A model generated the notes under the pieces. It ran no database searches. It saw nothing but the letters and a program-made list of their open reading frames with translations, and had not been told where the DNA came from. A stretch of DNA of 64,000 nt from Anaerocolumna sedimenticola (lineage in GTDB: Bacteria > Bacillota > Clostridia > Lachnospirales > Lachnospiraceae): assembly GCF_009931695.1 (NCBI RefSeq), contig NZ_CP048000.1:3985501-4049500 (forward strand). Direction: 5' to 3'. Both the position numbers and the translations under genes were made by a program. Position 1 is the stretch's first letter. Each line of letters begins with the position of its first letter. This document shows, piece after piece, positions 9,155-18,588 of the stretch.

Positions 9155-10327
9155 TTACTCGCTTCTTAATGCATCGATTGGATTTAATTTTGCAGCTTTA
9201 TTAGCCGGCATATATCCGAACCCGATTCCGATTCCGGCGGAAACACTAAAAGCTAAAATAATGGAACCAATGGTTGGTACCGCTTCTAAACCAAATGCCT
9301 TGCCTAATGTCACCGTACCTATCCACCCAAAAATAATACCTATAATGCCTCCAATGGTACTTATGGTTGCAGCTTCAATAACAAACTGGCTCATAATATC
9401 TTTCTTTTTCGCTCCGAGGGATTTACGTATACCGATTTCCTTGGTTCTTTCAACAACGGATACGAGCATGATGTTCATAATACCGATACCTGCTACTAAT
9501 AAGGAAATTCCTGCTATACCGCCCAAAATAGATGATAACATGCCGGTCATCTCATTAACCTGATCCAATAGTTCTGCCATGGTTGAGATATTATACAAAT
9601 CTTCATTTTTCATAATACCATAGATATAATTATCCAATAACTCTTTTCCTGTATCGACTAAATCTATATTATAAGCCGATAAGGTGTAAGCTGATATATT
9701 AGCGGAACCAGACATTCTGACTGCATTGGAATAAGGTATGTAAAGACAGTCATCCGAGGAACCCTGGGTGGAGTCTGCTTTTTCTTCCAAAATACCAATT
9801 ATTTTATATACCTGCCCGTTAATTTTAAGTGTATCACCTACATTGGCTTTGCCGTCAAATAATTCTTCTACTATGTAAGTTCCAATTACACACCCTTTAT
9901 AACGATTCTTAATGTCAGAATATTGAATAAATCTTCCGCTCGTTAAATTCAGATTGTTCATATAAGCAAAATCTTCACTAACGCCAGATACCGAAGTTGT
10001 GGCAGATTCTGTCCCGTTTTTAACGGTGTACTGTCCGCTTACTCTAGGTGTAACATACTGAAAGATATCACTATTTTCTTCTGTAAATTTATATACATCT
10101 TCTGCATCTACATGCCTGGTATCGGTATTGTTTAACTGCACAGTAATCGTATTGGTTCCTAAATCAGCGAACATGGATAACATATAGTTTGTTACACCAT
10201 TCATGAGACCAACTAATGTTATAACCGACGTTACACCGATTATCATACCCAGCATTGTAAGAAATGATCGCATTTTACTGCTTACAATACTTCTTCCTGC
10301 TAATTTAAATGCTTGGATTATATTCAT
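9155..10327 (-). CDS. MacB-type ABC transporter permease
   Basis: A 390-residue FtsX/MacB permease: one N-terminal helix (about 20-45), a large extracytoplasmic MacB_PCD domain, then three helices from about 265 to 380. The conserved loop VSVVERTKEIGIRKSLGAKK is present. Its ATG overlaps the stop of the ATPase gene (ATGA, four bases), so the two are translationally coupled. With the adaptor and SLH protein upstream it forms one operon. Such systems move substrates from the membrane or envelope rather than across it; the substrate is unknown. Confidence 0.93.
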   Translation of the reverse strand: MNIIQAFKLAGRSIVSSKMRSFLTMLGMIIGVTSVITLVGLMNGVTNYMLSMFADLGTNTITVQLNNTDTRHVDAEDVYKFTEENSDIFQYVTPRVSGQYTVKNGTESATTSVSGVSEDFAYMNNLNLTSGRFIQYSDIKNRYKGCVIGTYIVEELFDGKANVGDTLKINGQVYKIIGILEEKADSTQGSSDDCLYIPYSNAVRMSGSANISAYTLSAYNIDLVDTGKELLDNYIYGIMKNEDLYNISTMAELLDQVNEMTGMLSSILGGIAGISLLVAGIGIMNIMLVSVVERTKEIGIRKSLGAKKKDIMSQFVIEAATISTIGGIIGIIFGWIGTVTLGKAFGLEAVPTIGSIILAFSVSAGIGIGFGYMPANKAAKLNPIDALRSE

Positions 10328-11058
10328 AGCTGGCTCCTTTTATATTCTTCTACCGGTCCGTCAAATACGATTTGTCCGTCGTGTATTTTTACAACACGTT
10401 TTGCTTCTTCTGCAATCGTCCGGTCATGTGTAATTAAAACTACGGTATTTCCTTCTTCATTTAATTTTTTAAGAAAATCCAATACTTCACGGCTTGTTCT
10501 GGAATCCAGGGCCCCCGTCGGCTCATCCGCAAGGATGAGAGACGGATTTCCTGCCAAAGCCCTGGCAATGGAACCTCTTTGCTGCTGTCCGCCGGAGAGC
10601 TGATTCGGCTTGTTATGCCACTTATCTGCTATTCCGACCCGTTCCAGAGCTGCCATAGCCATCTCTCTTCGTTTACTTTTACCGACCCCTGCATATAACA
10701 GGGGTAATTCAACATTTTCCAGCATATTCTGCTTGGCCAGTAGATTGTACTGCTGAAAAATGAATCCGATCGTTTTATTTCTTACCTCGGCGAGTTCATC
10801 GTCCTTCATGGTACTGACGTCCTGGCCTTTTAAAATATAATGGCCCTTAGTCGGAACATCCAAAGCACCAATGATATTCATAATAGTTGATTTACCGCTA
10901 CCGGATTTCCCTACGATAGCAACAAACTCACCATGATAAATTTTAAGATTAATGCCGTTATTCGCACGAACTTCTGTGTTACCCATCTGGTAGACTTTGT
11001 AAATATCAACCAAATTAATAAGAGGTATTCGTTCTTCATCCATTTTTAATTCATCCAT
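10324..11058 (-). CDS. MacB/LolD-type ABC transporter ATP-binding protein
   Basis: A 244-residue ATPase with Walker A GKSGSGKST at 50-58, signature LSGGQQQRGSIARAL near 150 and Walker B LILADEPTGALDS near 172. The ALDSRT motif and the GHYILKGQDV region are typical of the LolD/MacB export group. I place the start at 11058 (ATG) because AGGAGG lies seven bases upstream; the in-frame TTG one codon earlier is less likely. It is preceded by the adaptor gene at 14 bases and overlaps the permease gene. Confidence 0.95.
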   Translation of the reverse strand: MDELKMDEERIPLINLVDIYKVYQMGNTEVRANNGINLKIYHGEFVAIVGKSGSGKSTIMNIIGALDVPTKGHYILKGQDVSTMKDDELAEVRNKTIGFIFQQYNLLAKQNMLENVELPLLYAGVGKSKRREMAMAALERVGIADKWHNKPNQLSGGQQQRGSIARALAGNPSLILADEPTGALDSRTSREVLDFLKKLNEEGNTVVLITHDRTIAEEAKRVVKIHDGQIVFDGPVEEYKRSQL

Positions 11059-11072
11059 CAAAACACCTCCTA

Positions 11073-12902
11073 TTAAGGTCTTGAGTCTGCTTCAGCCTGA
11101 TGGGCCTGTCGTACTTCACCCTGACCGCCGCCTTGGCCATCTGGTCCTCCGCCCGGTCCATATTGTCCCATCATTTGAACTCCCGTGGCATTACGTTTTA
11201 CATAAACTTCTTCATTACCGGTTAATCCACTGGTAATCTCGGTATAATTATCATCCGAAATACCCGCTTTAACCTGAACTTCCTTAAAACCTGCTGGTAC
11301 ATCACCAACTGCCTCTTTAACGGAAGCATCTTTAACATATACAACATCGCCGCGCATTAAAGCGTCATTTGGAATTGCAAGTACACCACTTACTTCATCT
11401 AATACAATCTCACCATCTACATTCATACCTGGTAATAAATCCCCTACTTCATCAATTCTTACGGTAACCGGATATTGGGTTACACCTTCTTTAGTAGTGC
11501 TTTCCAAACTGATATTAGTTACTTCACCAGTAAATGTTTTCCCCTCCAGGGCATCGGCTGTAATATTAACTTTCTGTCCGACTTTAACCTTCATAATATC
11601 CAGTTCATCAATCTGCATATCAAAAGTTACTGCTGATAAATCATAGATAGTACAAAGTTTTGTTGTCGATTCCCTGCTGATGGTATCACCTGCTAAAACA
11701 TCTTTACTTACAACCTGACCGGATATAGGTGCCGTTATGCTATAATCGGTTTTATCATCAATTACATCATCTAAAGAATCTTCTGCATCTTCAATTTTTT
11801 CCTGTGCATCATCCATGGAGTTTTTTGCATTATCAACAGCGTCCTTTGCTGAATCCAGCGCATTTTGATAAGAATCCAACTGATCTTCATAAGTATCACT
11901 ATCTAAAATAACTACTGTGTTTCCGGAAGATATTTTATCTCCTTCTTCAATATTTAAAGTATGGATTTTACCTGCTTTATCTGCAGTAATGGTACTTTCC
12001 TCCAATACTGAGAAGGTTCCTTCCCCACTGCTGTACAAATCTCCGATCGAGGCAGTTGCATTCGTACTGGTCATTAATCCACCTGGATTTTTTACCTCAA
12101 TGGTTACCATCTTAACAACCCTGTTACCGCTTAATACATCTTCAAGATTACTAACCTTAGTTACTTTACCTTCTAAAGTTTCATTACTGTCTACCAGTTC
12201 AATTTCAGCTGTTTTACCAATTAAAGAAGAACTGACATCGGCGGAATTAAAAGGTACTTCTAATAGCATGGAACTATTATCATATATATCTGCAATTTGA
12301 GTTCCTATTTGTATCGTGTCTCCTTCTTCTACATATACCTTTTTAACTACTCCTGTTTTTTTAGATTTTATTGCTAAATCACTGTATTCTTCTTCTGCAT
12401 CATTATAATCAGCCAAAGCATCATTGTATTTATCCACTGCCTTATTATAATTATCCTTAGCTATTTTGTAATCTTCTTTTGATCTTTCTACGGAATTTTT
12501 TGACGTATCAATCTTACTGTCAATATCATCTGTGGTTACCTGGTATAATACATCATCTTCCTTTACCTGATCCCCCTCCTCAAAATCAGCGGAGATAACT
12601 TCACCTTCCACTAAAGTTTTAACATCATAAGTATTTAAAGGTTCAATAGTACCCGATGATGATAGTATACTTTTAATATCCCTTTTCTCTACTTTCGCTG
12701 TCTGAGTACCGAATCCTGCACCTGTCATGGCGGCTTTTTTATTCAGAGAACGATTATAAACGACACTGACTATCAGAATCAAAACAATTAAAACCGCCGC
12801 AATCTTGAATATTTTTTTCTTTTTCGATTTTTTCGGTATAATTAACTGTTCTGTACTGGATAGTTTATCGGACTTTTTAAATAATTTCAATTTAATACCC
12901 AT
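11073..12902 (-). CDS. HlyD/MacA-family adaptor (membrane fusion protein), enlarged with two coiled-coil segments
   Basis: The 609-residue protein has a basic cytoplasmic start, one membrane helix (about 31-49) and a long extracytoplasmic part. It contains a biotinyl-lipoyl-like half near 70-115, a coiled coil near 125-175, a second barrel segment, and a second coiled coil near 345-390 (DSAKDAVDNAKNSMDDAQ), then TAPISGQVVSKDVLAGD and a beta-barrel domain. Usual MacA-like adaptors have about 400 residues and one hairpin, so this one appears internally duplicated. The C-terminus is Gly/Gln-rich (near 585-600). It lies 17 bases after the SLH gene and 14 before the ATPase. Confidence 0.9.
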   Translation of the reverse strand: MGIKLKLFKKSDKLSSTEQLIIPKKSKKKKIFKIAAVLIVLILIVSVVYNRSLNKKAAMTGAGFGTQTAKVEKRDIKSILSSSGTIEPLNTYDVKTLVEGEVISADFEEGDQVKEDDVLYQVTTDDIDSKIDTSKNSVERSKEDYKIAKDNYNKAVDKYNDALADYNDAEEEYSDLAIKSKKTGVVKKVYVEEGDTIQIGTQIADIYDNSSMLLEVPFNSADVSSSLIGKTAEIELVDSNETLEGKVTKVSNLEDVLSGNRVVKMVTIEVKNPGGLMTSTNATASIGDLYSSGEGTFSVLEESTITADKAGKIHTLNIEEGDKISSGNTVVILDSDTYEDQLDSYQNALDSAKDAVDNAKNSMDDAQEKIEDAEDSLDDVIDDKTDYSITAPISGQVVSKDVLAGDTISRESTTKLCTIYDLSAVTFDMQIDELDIMKVKVGQKVNITADALEGKTFTGEVTNISLESTTKEGVTQYPVTVRIDEVGDLLPGMNVDGEIVLDEVSGVLAIPNDALMRGDVVYVKDASVKEAVGDVPAGFKEVQVKAGISDDNYTEITSGLTGNEEVYVKRNATGVQMMGQYGPGGGPDGQGGGQGEVRQAHQAEADSRP

Positions 12903-12919
12903 TTTTTATACTCTCCTGA

Positions 12920-14800
12920 TTAATCGATATTTTCTGCCACGATAACACGTATTCTGCCGCCGGCGGACATAGTCTTGTCATAATAAGCAGTTAATTTATA
13001 TTTCTTTAAGTTGGATACGTCACTTAAAGTGGATGTAGTGTACTTTCCGGCATCATGGAAAAATACAGCAACTTGATCTGCCAATTGATATTTTTGAGTA
13101 CTATCCTGTACGGTATTTACCCCTAAGGATTTTACCTTTACCTTAGTTAGATCAACCATATCTTCTATCTTGGTAGAATCATCATCATCTAATATAAATC
13201 CTTTGGGTCCTATCTCAGTATCATAATAATCACCGGAAGCAGTTCCTGTCGTGCCATCTATGTTATATCCGTAATTCGTACTGTCGGCGCTGCTGTCTCC
13301 AATCTCTGTTAAAATTCCGTATTTGTAAACATCTCCTGTTACATTGCTTAATATTAATTTAGATATATCACCTGAGCTGTTTTTTTCATAGTAATAAACG
13401 GTATGACCCCCTAAAGATATATTAGCAAGTCTGGAAGCATTTACGGTAACATAACTTCCATCACAATAATCCAAAATCTTAACATTTGCTGCCAGCTCAT
13501 CATTGCCTAATTTCTTTCCGTCACTCGAGAAAGCGTTATTACCAAAGGATACACTTCCTGACTGGTATCTTGTGACAGAGGCAATACCACCCGTATAAGT
13601 AACTCGTACAATGTCACCTTCCGTAAAATTATACGCTTTTATATCATAATCCTGCTCATATTCATTTCCACTGGCATCTACGATTGTTACATAATTTGTG
13701 CTTACCAGTTCATCATTTTCATTGGTAATAACATGTTCGCCATGGTTAATAACGATTCCGGTAACCGTTACATTGTATTCATCAATCCCTAATACATCTA
13801 CAACCGTATCATCCTTGCCTAAAATTAAAGTTACAACATCTCCTTCATCCACTTTACCTAAGGAGGAGAATGCAACGGACATATCATTGGAGCCTAAGGT
13901 ATATTCTTTTCCGCCCAGTTTAACGGAAGTGGGAGCTAAGCGGTTTGGTAAAATGGACTGTATGGAACCGGTAACCTTATTATCATAAGCCCATACGGAT
14001 TTTAAATCTTCCGAATAATAAACCACATCATTTTCCTGAATATCATTCAGGGTACCTAAGGTACCGTCTTTATAAAAAGTAGCATTACCTAAGAAAAACG
14101 GTATTTGAGTCTTCCAGTCATTATCCACTAAGATAGGGCCTTCCAGGTTGGAATTCACTAAAGATAAATAGTCCATTTCCCCTTTAGAATCAACCGTATA
14201 TCCCAGAGTTTCCGCATAAATCTTACCGTCTTTGGTTTTCGCAGTTAAAGTGTTATAAAAAAGATTCGTGCAGTCTTTTCTGGTCAGTGCCTGTTTTTGT
14301 GTCTTTGTTATATTTTTGTCTAAGTCCTTGGACTCATACAACGCCATTTCAGCTGCACTGATGTTACCGGTAAAGTCGCTGTTGGTATATCCTAAAAGCT
14401 TTAAAACACCATTTACTGCTTCGATTAAGGTAATACTTTGAGATGGTTTAAAAGTTCCGTTCATGTAACCGGACATCCATCCCTGATTAATTGCTGTTTG
14501 TATGTATCCTGCCGCCCAATATTTTTTTGTTACATCTTTAAATAAAGATACATTGCTTTTCGCAGAAGTCTGATCTTTTAAGGCTGACATATTCACTAAC
14601 ATCTGTGCATACTGCGCTCTTGTTACTTTAGCAGCCGGATTGGTGCTGTTACCCTGATCTGTGTCCATGATTTCTAAGGCTTCGATTACTTTTTCCACAT
14701 TATTAGTACCGGAGGCAGCTTCCACCGGTTTTACCGGAACTGTAATTGTTCCAAACAGCATAATCACAGCAAGTAATAGAGTTAAAATTTTTCTTTGCAT
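12920..14800 (-). CDS. S-layer homology (SLH) domain surface protein
   Basis: Residues 1-28 form a signal peptide ending VEA-A. Two clear SLH repeats follow at about 50-140 (KVTRAQYAQMLVN; FKDVTKKYWAAGYIQTAINQ and GWMSGYMNGTFKPSQSIT) and a weaker third near 150-190. SLH repeats hold proteins to pyruvylated cell-wall polymers. Residues from about 200 to 626 are beta-rich, Asp/Ser/Thr-rich and not recognised. AAGGAG lies seven bases before the ATG. It is the first gene of the operon with the adaptor and MacB-type transporter, so it may be a surface partner or a cargo of that system; this is inference. Confidence 0.88.
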   Translation of the reverse strand: MQRKILTLLLAVIMLFGTITVPVKPVEAASGTNNVEKVIEALEIMDTDQGNSTNPAAKVTRAQYAQMLVNMSALKDQTSAKSNVSLFKDVTKKYWAAGYIQTAINQGWMSGYMNGTFKPSQSITLIEAVNGVLKLLGYTNSDFTGNISAAEMALYESKDLDKNITKTQKQALTRKDCTNLFYNTLTAKTKDGKIYAETLGYTVDSKGEMDYLSLVNSNLEGPILVDNDWKTQIPFFLGNATFYKDGTLGTLNDIQENDVVYYSEDLKSVWAYDNKVTGSIQSILPNRLAPTSVKLGGKEYTLGSNDMSVAFSSLGKVDEGDVVTLILGKDDTVVDVLGIDEYNVTVTGIVINHGEHVITNENDELVSTNYVTIVDASGNEYEQDYDIKAYNFTEGDIVRVTYTGGIASVTRYQSGSVSFGNNAFSSDGKKLGNDELAANVKILDYCDGSYVTVNASRLANISLGGHTVYYYEKNSSGDISKLILSNVTGDVYKYGILTEIGDSSADSTNYGYNIDGTTGTASGDYYDTEIGPKGFILDDDDSTKIEDMVDLTKVKVKSLGVNTVQDSTQKYQLADQVAVFFHDAGKYTTSTLSDVSNLKKYKLTAYYDKTMSAGGRIRVIVAENID

Positions 14801-14833
14801 CTTCAGTCTCCTTCACATATTAAAATCCTACAT

Positions 14834-14862
14834 GTTATACTTTCCATTTTATTCTATTTAAA
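14834..14862 (-). promoter_or_regulatory. Predicted promoter of the SLH-ABC operon
   Basis: On the minus strand TTTAAA and TATAAC are separated by 17 bases, about 34 bases before the SLH start codon. The -35 box is weak, which fits a promoter that needs an activator bound at the adjacent direct repeats. Confidence 0.5.
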
Positions 14863-14866
14863 AAAA

Positions 14867-14894
14867 GTGAACATTCTGTGAACGTGTTGTGAAA
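14867..14894 (-). promoter_or_regulatory. Three 11-bp-spaced direct repeats upstream of the SLH operon promoter
   Basis: On the plus strand GTGAAC occurs at 14867 and 14878 and GTGAAA at 14889, exactly 11 bases apart; on the transcribed strand this reads TTCACA-N5-TTCACA-N5-TTCACT. Direct repeats with this period just upstream of -35 are the usual target of OmpR/PhoB-type response regulators. The regulator is not identified. Confidence 0.55.
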
Positions 14895-15160
14895 GTATTA
14901 ATAAAACACTGAGGTTTTTGTTAAAAAATAGTTAAATTTTTAATAACAAGATATAAATAAAATTTTATAATTTAATTTACATAACTTTCCACTAACATGC
15001 TGTGCTACTTATAAATCACTCTAAAAGTTGAATATTCACTTTACTTTCTAAAAACCGGAAAACCACTTCTGGTCAAGTTTTGAGTATTCAGGAAATACTC
15101 GATTTATGCAGATAAGTTTTAATGATAACCCTTGTGATTTTCATAAATAAAAATTTGCAG

Positions 15161-15192
15161 TAATAATAAAAGAAAGGCGCAGAATTTGCGCC
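15161..15192 (-). terminator. Intrinsic terminator after the Ig-like protein gene
   Basis: GGCGCA (15176) and TGCGCC (15187) form a 6-bp GC-rich stem with a five-base loop, followed on the minus strand by TTTCTTTTATTATT. It ends the gene at 15237-15809. In the gap 14801-15236 I see this terminator, the SLH promoter and its direct repeats, and otherwise AT-rich sequence. Confidence 0.75.
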
Positions 15193-15236
15193 GTGTTATC
15201 AAAGATATAATAAAACTGGTTTTTGTAATCAAGGCA

Positions 15237-15809
15237 TTATCTTACTGTTACCGTACAGGATAAGGTTTTCCCCCTTACCTTTCCATATATTTTTACCGTT
15301 CCTTTTGATATTGCTGTTACATTCCCATAGCGGCTTACCCTGGCAATAGATGAATTACCACTGGACCAGGATACGCCAAACCAAACCCCTTTTACGTTCA
15401 GCCTGTAATTTTTACCGGCTTTTAAGTTTAATTTCTTTTTATTTATATCAATTACACGTACTCTGCATTTTAATACCTCATCTCTCATTTTAACTCTGAT
15501 TATGGTTGTACCTGCCCGGTAAGCAGTCACTGTTCCAAAAATATTTACGTCAGCCACTTTAATATCCGTTGAGGAAAAATATAACCTTTTATTAAAATTC
15601 ATAACCCGAAGTGTAAATTCCTCTCCTTTTATTAAAGTTATATCTTCTTCGTTCAGGCGTTTATTAAAAGGTGTAAAAATTTTGTTATTAAAATAGAGGG
15701 AAGTATGAGGTATAATGAGATACCATAATAAAAAAGCAAAAGCAAAATAATAAATGATTGATATGGCTCCTCGAAATTGAAATAATCTAAGTATATTATT
15801 TTTCTTCAA
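15237..15809 (-). CDS. Membrane-anchored protein with two bacterial Ig-like (BIG2-type) domains
   Basis: The 190-residue protein has one membrane helix (about 17-34) and an extracytoplasmic part with two BIG2-like repeats at about 57-112 and 115-190. Each repeat has the pattern of a GxxxxLxV strand, a segment such as WSSGNSSIARVSRYGNVTAISKGT, and a final CxVxV strand. These folds mediate adhesion or protein contact at the surface. It is probably a single-gene transcript: a terminator follows and 374 bases separate it from the next gene upstream. No catalytic motif is seen and the role is unknown. Confidence 0.75.
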   Translation of the reverse strand: MKKNNILRLFQFRGAISIIYYFAFAFLLWYLIIPHTSLYFNNKIFTPFNKRLNEEDITLIKGEEFTLRVMNFNKRLYFSSTDIKVADVNIFGTVTAYRAGTTIIRVKMRDEVLKCRVRVIDINKKKLNLKAGKNYRLNVKGVWFGVSWSSGNSSIARVSRYGNVTAISKGTVKIYGKVRGKTLSCTVTVR

Positions 15810-16045
15810 TTTATGAATCCTTACCGTCTTTCTATCATTCTATTATATTGTATTTACCTGTATTCATTACATCTTTTAAAATCTTTTCTTTATTACATTA
15901 ACACAATTATATAAATTATTCCACATTTTTAAGGACTCTTCCATATCAATTTTTCTGAGTTTATAAAGATGACATGGTTAACAATTCATGCGGGTTGCAT
16001 CAGCAATATAATTTCCCTGCCGCAGTTGCGATCCAAAGGGGAACG

Positions 16046-16082
16046 TTTTATCTCATAGGACACAGTTCCCTATGAGATAAAA
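16046..16082. repeat. 14-bp perfect inverted repeat with nine-base loop
   Basis: TTTTATCTCATAGG (16046-16059) is the exact reverse complement of 16069-16082. The stem has T on its 5' side and A on its 3' side on both strands, so it is not a normal terminator. It directly follows the terminator of the amidohydrolase gene. The ATAGG/CCTAT core resembles the palindrome at 21572-21602. Confidence 0.6.
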
Positions 16083-16160
16083 ACAGCCTGTCATCTTTTT
16101 TTCTGTATTGATATATATCATTCATATCAATGTCTGAAATAAAAGATAAGTGACAGGTTG
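16078..16160 (-). terminator. Terminator after the nucleoside salvage cluster
   Basis: CAACCTGTCA with CTTATCTTTT on the minus strand pairs with AAAAGATGACAGGCTG, and TTTTTA follows. It lies about 25 bases beyond the amidohydrolase stop. The remaining gap 15810-16183 holds this hairpin, the palindrome next to it and no gene that I can support. Confidence 0.65.
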
Positions 16161-16183
16161 ATTTTTTATATTAAATTATAAGA

Positions 16184-17467
16184 TTACCTTTTACTGTTAA
16201 TTATTTCATTCGCTTTCGAATAGATCTTTTCAACGTCTTCCCCTACATAAAAATTATTATCTTCATACAGAATCCGGCCGTGAATCATGGTTAGTTTCAC
16301 ATTTTGTTTGCTTCCGCTGTATACTAAGTTTTTTGTAATATTATTTAAAGGCTGCATATTGGGCTGATTCAGATCTATTACTATTAAGTCGGCATACTTA
16401 CCCTGTTCTAAGCTATCACAATCTCTCAATCCCATTGCGTTAGCACCACCAATCGTTGCCATATACAATACCTGGTTTGCGTCCATAGCAGAAGCATCAT
16501 TTTCTTTTAACTTCTGAAGTGCCGTTGTTAAAAACATCTCCCGGAACATATCAAGACAATTATTACTTGCAGGGCCATCCGTACCGATTGCAACAGGAAT
16601 ACCCAGGTCAAGCATTCGCTTTAGTGGTGCAATTCCACTCGCAAGTTTGGCATTTGAAGCAGGGTTGGTTACTACCGTTAAGTTTTTTTCCTTAAAAATT
16701 TTCAAATCCCCTTCCGTCATATGTACACAATGAAAACCGCCTCCTCCATAATTATGAATGCCGAGGCTGTTTAAATACCCCGTTGGAGTCATACCGTTAC
16801 GGATGATACACTGCTCTACTTCTGCCAGACTTTCGGAATTATGAGTAAATACCGGGGCTTTATATTTTTCTGCTAAGGAAGCAATTCCTTCCAGTAATGG
16901 CCTGGTTGCCGTGTATTCCGCATGAAATCCTAAACGATATCCGATCCGCTCATGATAATGATTAAACTTCCGGTAATAGCCGTCCAATAAGTCCAATGAA
17001 TAATCCGTTTCACCGGTAAACTGGCTGATACCGCCGCACATAACCGTACGAAACCCCATTTCAATAGAAGCTTTTGATACATCTTCCGGGCAAAAATACA
17101 TATCAAAATTTGCCGTAATCCCACTGGTCAGATACTCAAGAATCGCCAGTTTTGACAGGTGGTACATCTCTTCTCCGTTTAATTTCGCTTCCATAGGGAA
17201 CACCTGGGTATTAAGCCAATCTAAAAGCGGCATATCATCCGCATAGGATCTTAAAAATGTCATAGCAGAATGAGTATGGGCATTTTTAAATCCCGGCATA
17301 ATAAGATTTCCATTCACGTCTATTTCTCTGTCAAAGATATCTTCAGAATCTAATATACCTTTTCCAACGTAAGTAATTCTGCTGTCCTCAACCCATAATT
17401 CACCTTCGATTATTTCAAAATCCTTTGTGAATGTTAATATTTTAGCATTGTAAAATCTTATTTTCAA
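16184..17467 (-). CDS. Amidohydrolase, probable 5'-deoxyadenosine / methylthioadenosine / S-adenosylhomocysteine deaminase
   Basis: A 427-residue metal-dependent hydrolase of the ATZ/TRZ-MtaD group. Metal and active-site motifs are visible: NAHTHSAM near 62, GFHAEYT near 185, THNSES near 220, GFHCVHMTEGD and GTDGPASNN near 305. In this family the enzyme converts the adenine of 5'-modified nucleosides to hypoxanthine. The usual HNP before SNLKL is TNP here, a small deviation. The start is TTG at 17467, with GAGG four bases upstream and a stronger AGGAGG further up. It ends a same-strand series with a nucleoside ABC transporter, MtnA and PNP, which supports a nucleoside substrate. Confidence 0.82.
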   Translation of the reverse strand: MKIRFYNAKILTFTKDFEIIEGELWVEDSRITYVGKGILDSEDIFDREIDVNGNLIMPGFKNAHTHSAMTFLRSYADDMPLLDWLNTQVFPMEAKLNGEEMYHLSKLAILEYLTSGITANFDMYFCPEDVSKASIEMGFRTVMCGGISQFTGETDYSLDLLDGYYRKFNHYHERIGYRLGFHAEYTATRPLLEGIASLAEKYKAPVFTHNSESLAEVEQCIIRNGMTPTGYLNSLGIHNYGGGGFHCVHMTEGDLKIFKEKNLTVVTNPASNAKLASGIAPLKRMLDLGIPVAIGTDGPASNNCLDMFREMFLTTALQKLKENDASAMDANQVLYMATIGGANAMGLRDCDSLEQGKYADLIVIDLNQPNMQPLNNITKNLVYSGSKQNVKLTMIHGRILYEDNNFYVGEDVEKIYSKANEIINSKR

Positions 17468-17628
17468 AACGCCTCATACCTCCTATAAACCATATTATTT
17501 TTTAATCGTATATTATTTGCCAAACATTTTCCGTCATTATAATTGTTATAAATATATTCAGTACTTTGACATTTTTTCTCTTGAACGTAATTATTTTCTA
17601 ACGTTTTCCTCTTTAATTAACCACATTT

Positions 17629-18588
17629 TTAACGTTTTCCTTTATCGTAAATCTCACCTAATGCTCTTGGAGCGCGATTGGTTTTGGAGAAAAAGATTAG
17701 GAGTAATAAAGTTAAAACATACGGTAAAATCATAATTAAATCGGAATAAGCACTTGGCAATTTCATTAGCTGTACAATCCGGTATCCGCCGGATTTTGCA
17801 AAACCAAATAATAAACATGCTCCCAGGGCAGGAAGTATCTTCCAGTTACCAAATATTAAAGCAGCAATCGCTAAATAACCGTAACCCATATATATATTGG
17901 AAGAAAAATTTGCAGATATGGAATATGCAAAACACATTCCGCCTAAACCGGATAAAGCACCGGATACCATAACGGCAACAAAGCGTATTCTGGATACTTC
18001 AATACCTGCCGCATCAACAGAATGAGGATTATCACCGCAAGCCCTTAAGCGTAAACCATATTTTGTTTTATATAATACATACCATGCAAAAAAAGCAATT
18101 ATTATGATAACAATTTCAAAAGGATAGATATCTTTAAATAAGGCGCCGAATACCGGTATATCTGACAAACCTCCAATAGTAAACCTTTTGGATACTCCAA
18201 GCTGGAATTTATCGGAAGCCGCTTTAAATACATTACTGTTAATCTGGCTGGTCAAAAAGCTGGTAAGTGCAGCCGATAAAATATTAATAACTACACCGCT
18301 GATAACCTGATTCGCTTTAAATTTAATACATAACAGAGCATGCAACGTGGAAAATAACATACCGCCGATCATTGCAAAGATAATCGCTGCGTAAAATAAA
18401 GATTCTAAGTCCATTCCAGCAAAATTAGAAATCAGCACCACTGCCAAGGCTCCAATAAACGCTCCAAAACCCTGTAAGCCTTCAATCGCCAGATTAGTAA
18501 TACCGCTCTTTTCGCTGTATATACCGCCGATTGCCATAATAAAGAGTGGCAGCGCAAAGGACAAGCCGTCAATAATTATTGTATCCAT
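17629..18588 (-). CDS. Nucleoside ABC transporter permease (BMP/NupQ-like)
   Basis: A 319-residue permease with about eight to nine helices. The sequence GLRLRACGDNPHSVDAAGI with EVSRIRF is the conserved cytoplasmic loop of the ribose/nucleoside (BPD_transp_2) permease family. It begins MDTIIIDGLSFALPLFIMAIGG. Its ATG shares a base with the stop of the preceding permease (TAATG), so translation is coupled. It forms the second membrane subunit of a purine nucleoside importer like Bacillus NupNOPQ; the specific substrate is inferred from neighbours. Confidence 0.9.
   Translation of the reverse strand: MDTIIIDGLSFALPLFIMAIGGIYSEKSGITNLAIEGLQGFGAFIGALAVVLISNFAGMDLESLFYAAIIFAMIGGMLFSTLHALLCIKFKANQVISGVVINILSAALTSFLTSQINSNVFKAASDKFQLGVSKRFTIGGLSDIPVFGALFKDIYPFEIVIIIIAFFAWYVLYKTKYGLRLRACGDNPHSVDAAGIEVSRIRFVAVMVSGALSGLGGMCFAYSISANFSSNIYMGYGYLAIAALIFGNWKILPALGACLLFGFAKSGGYRIVQLMKLPSAYSDLIMILPYVLTLLLLIFFSKTNRAPRALGEIYDKGKR

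Noticed and set aside
16046..16082. Palindrome considered as an intrinsic terminator
   Set aside because: T residues precede and A residues follow the stem on both strands, the opposite of a terminator.
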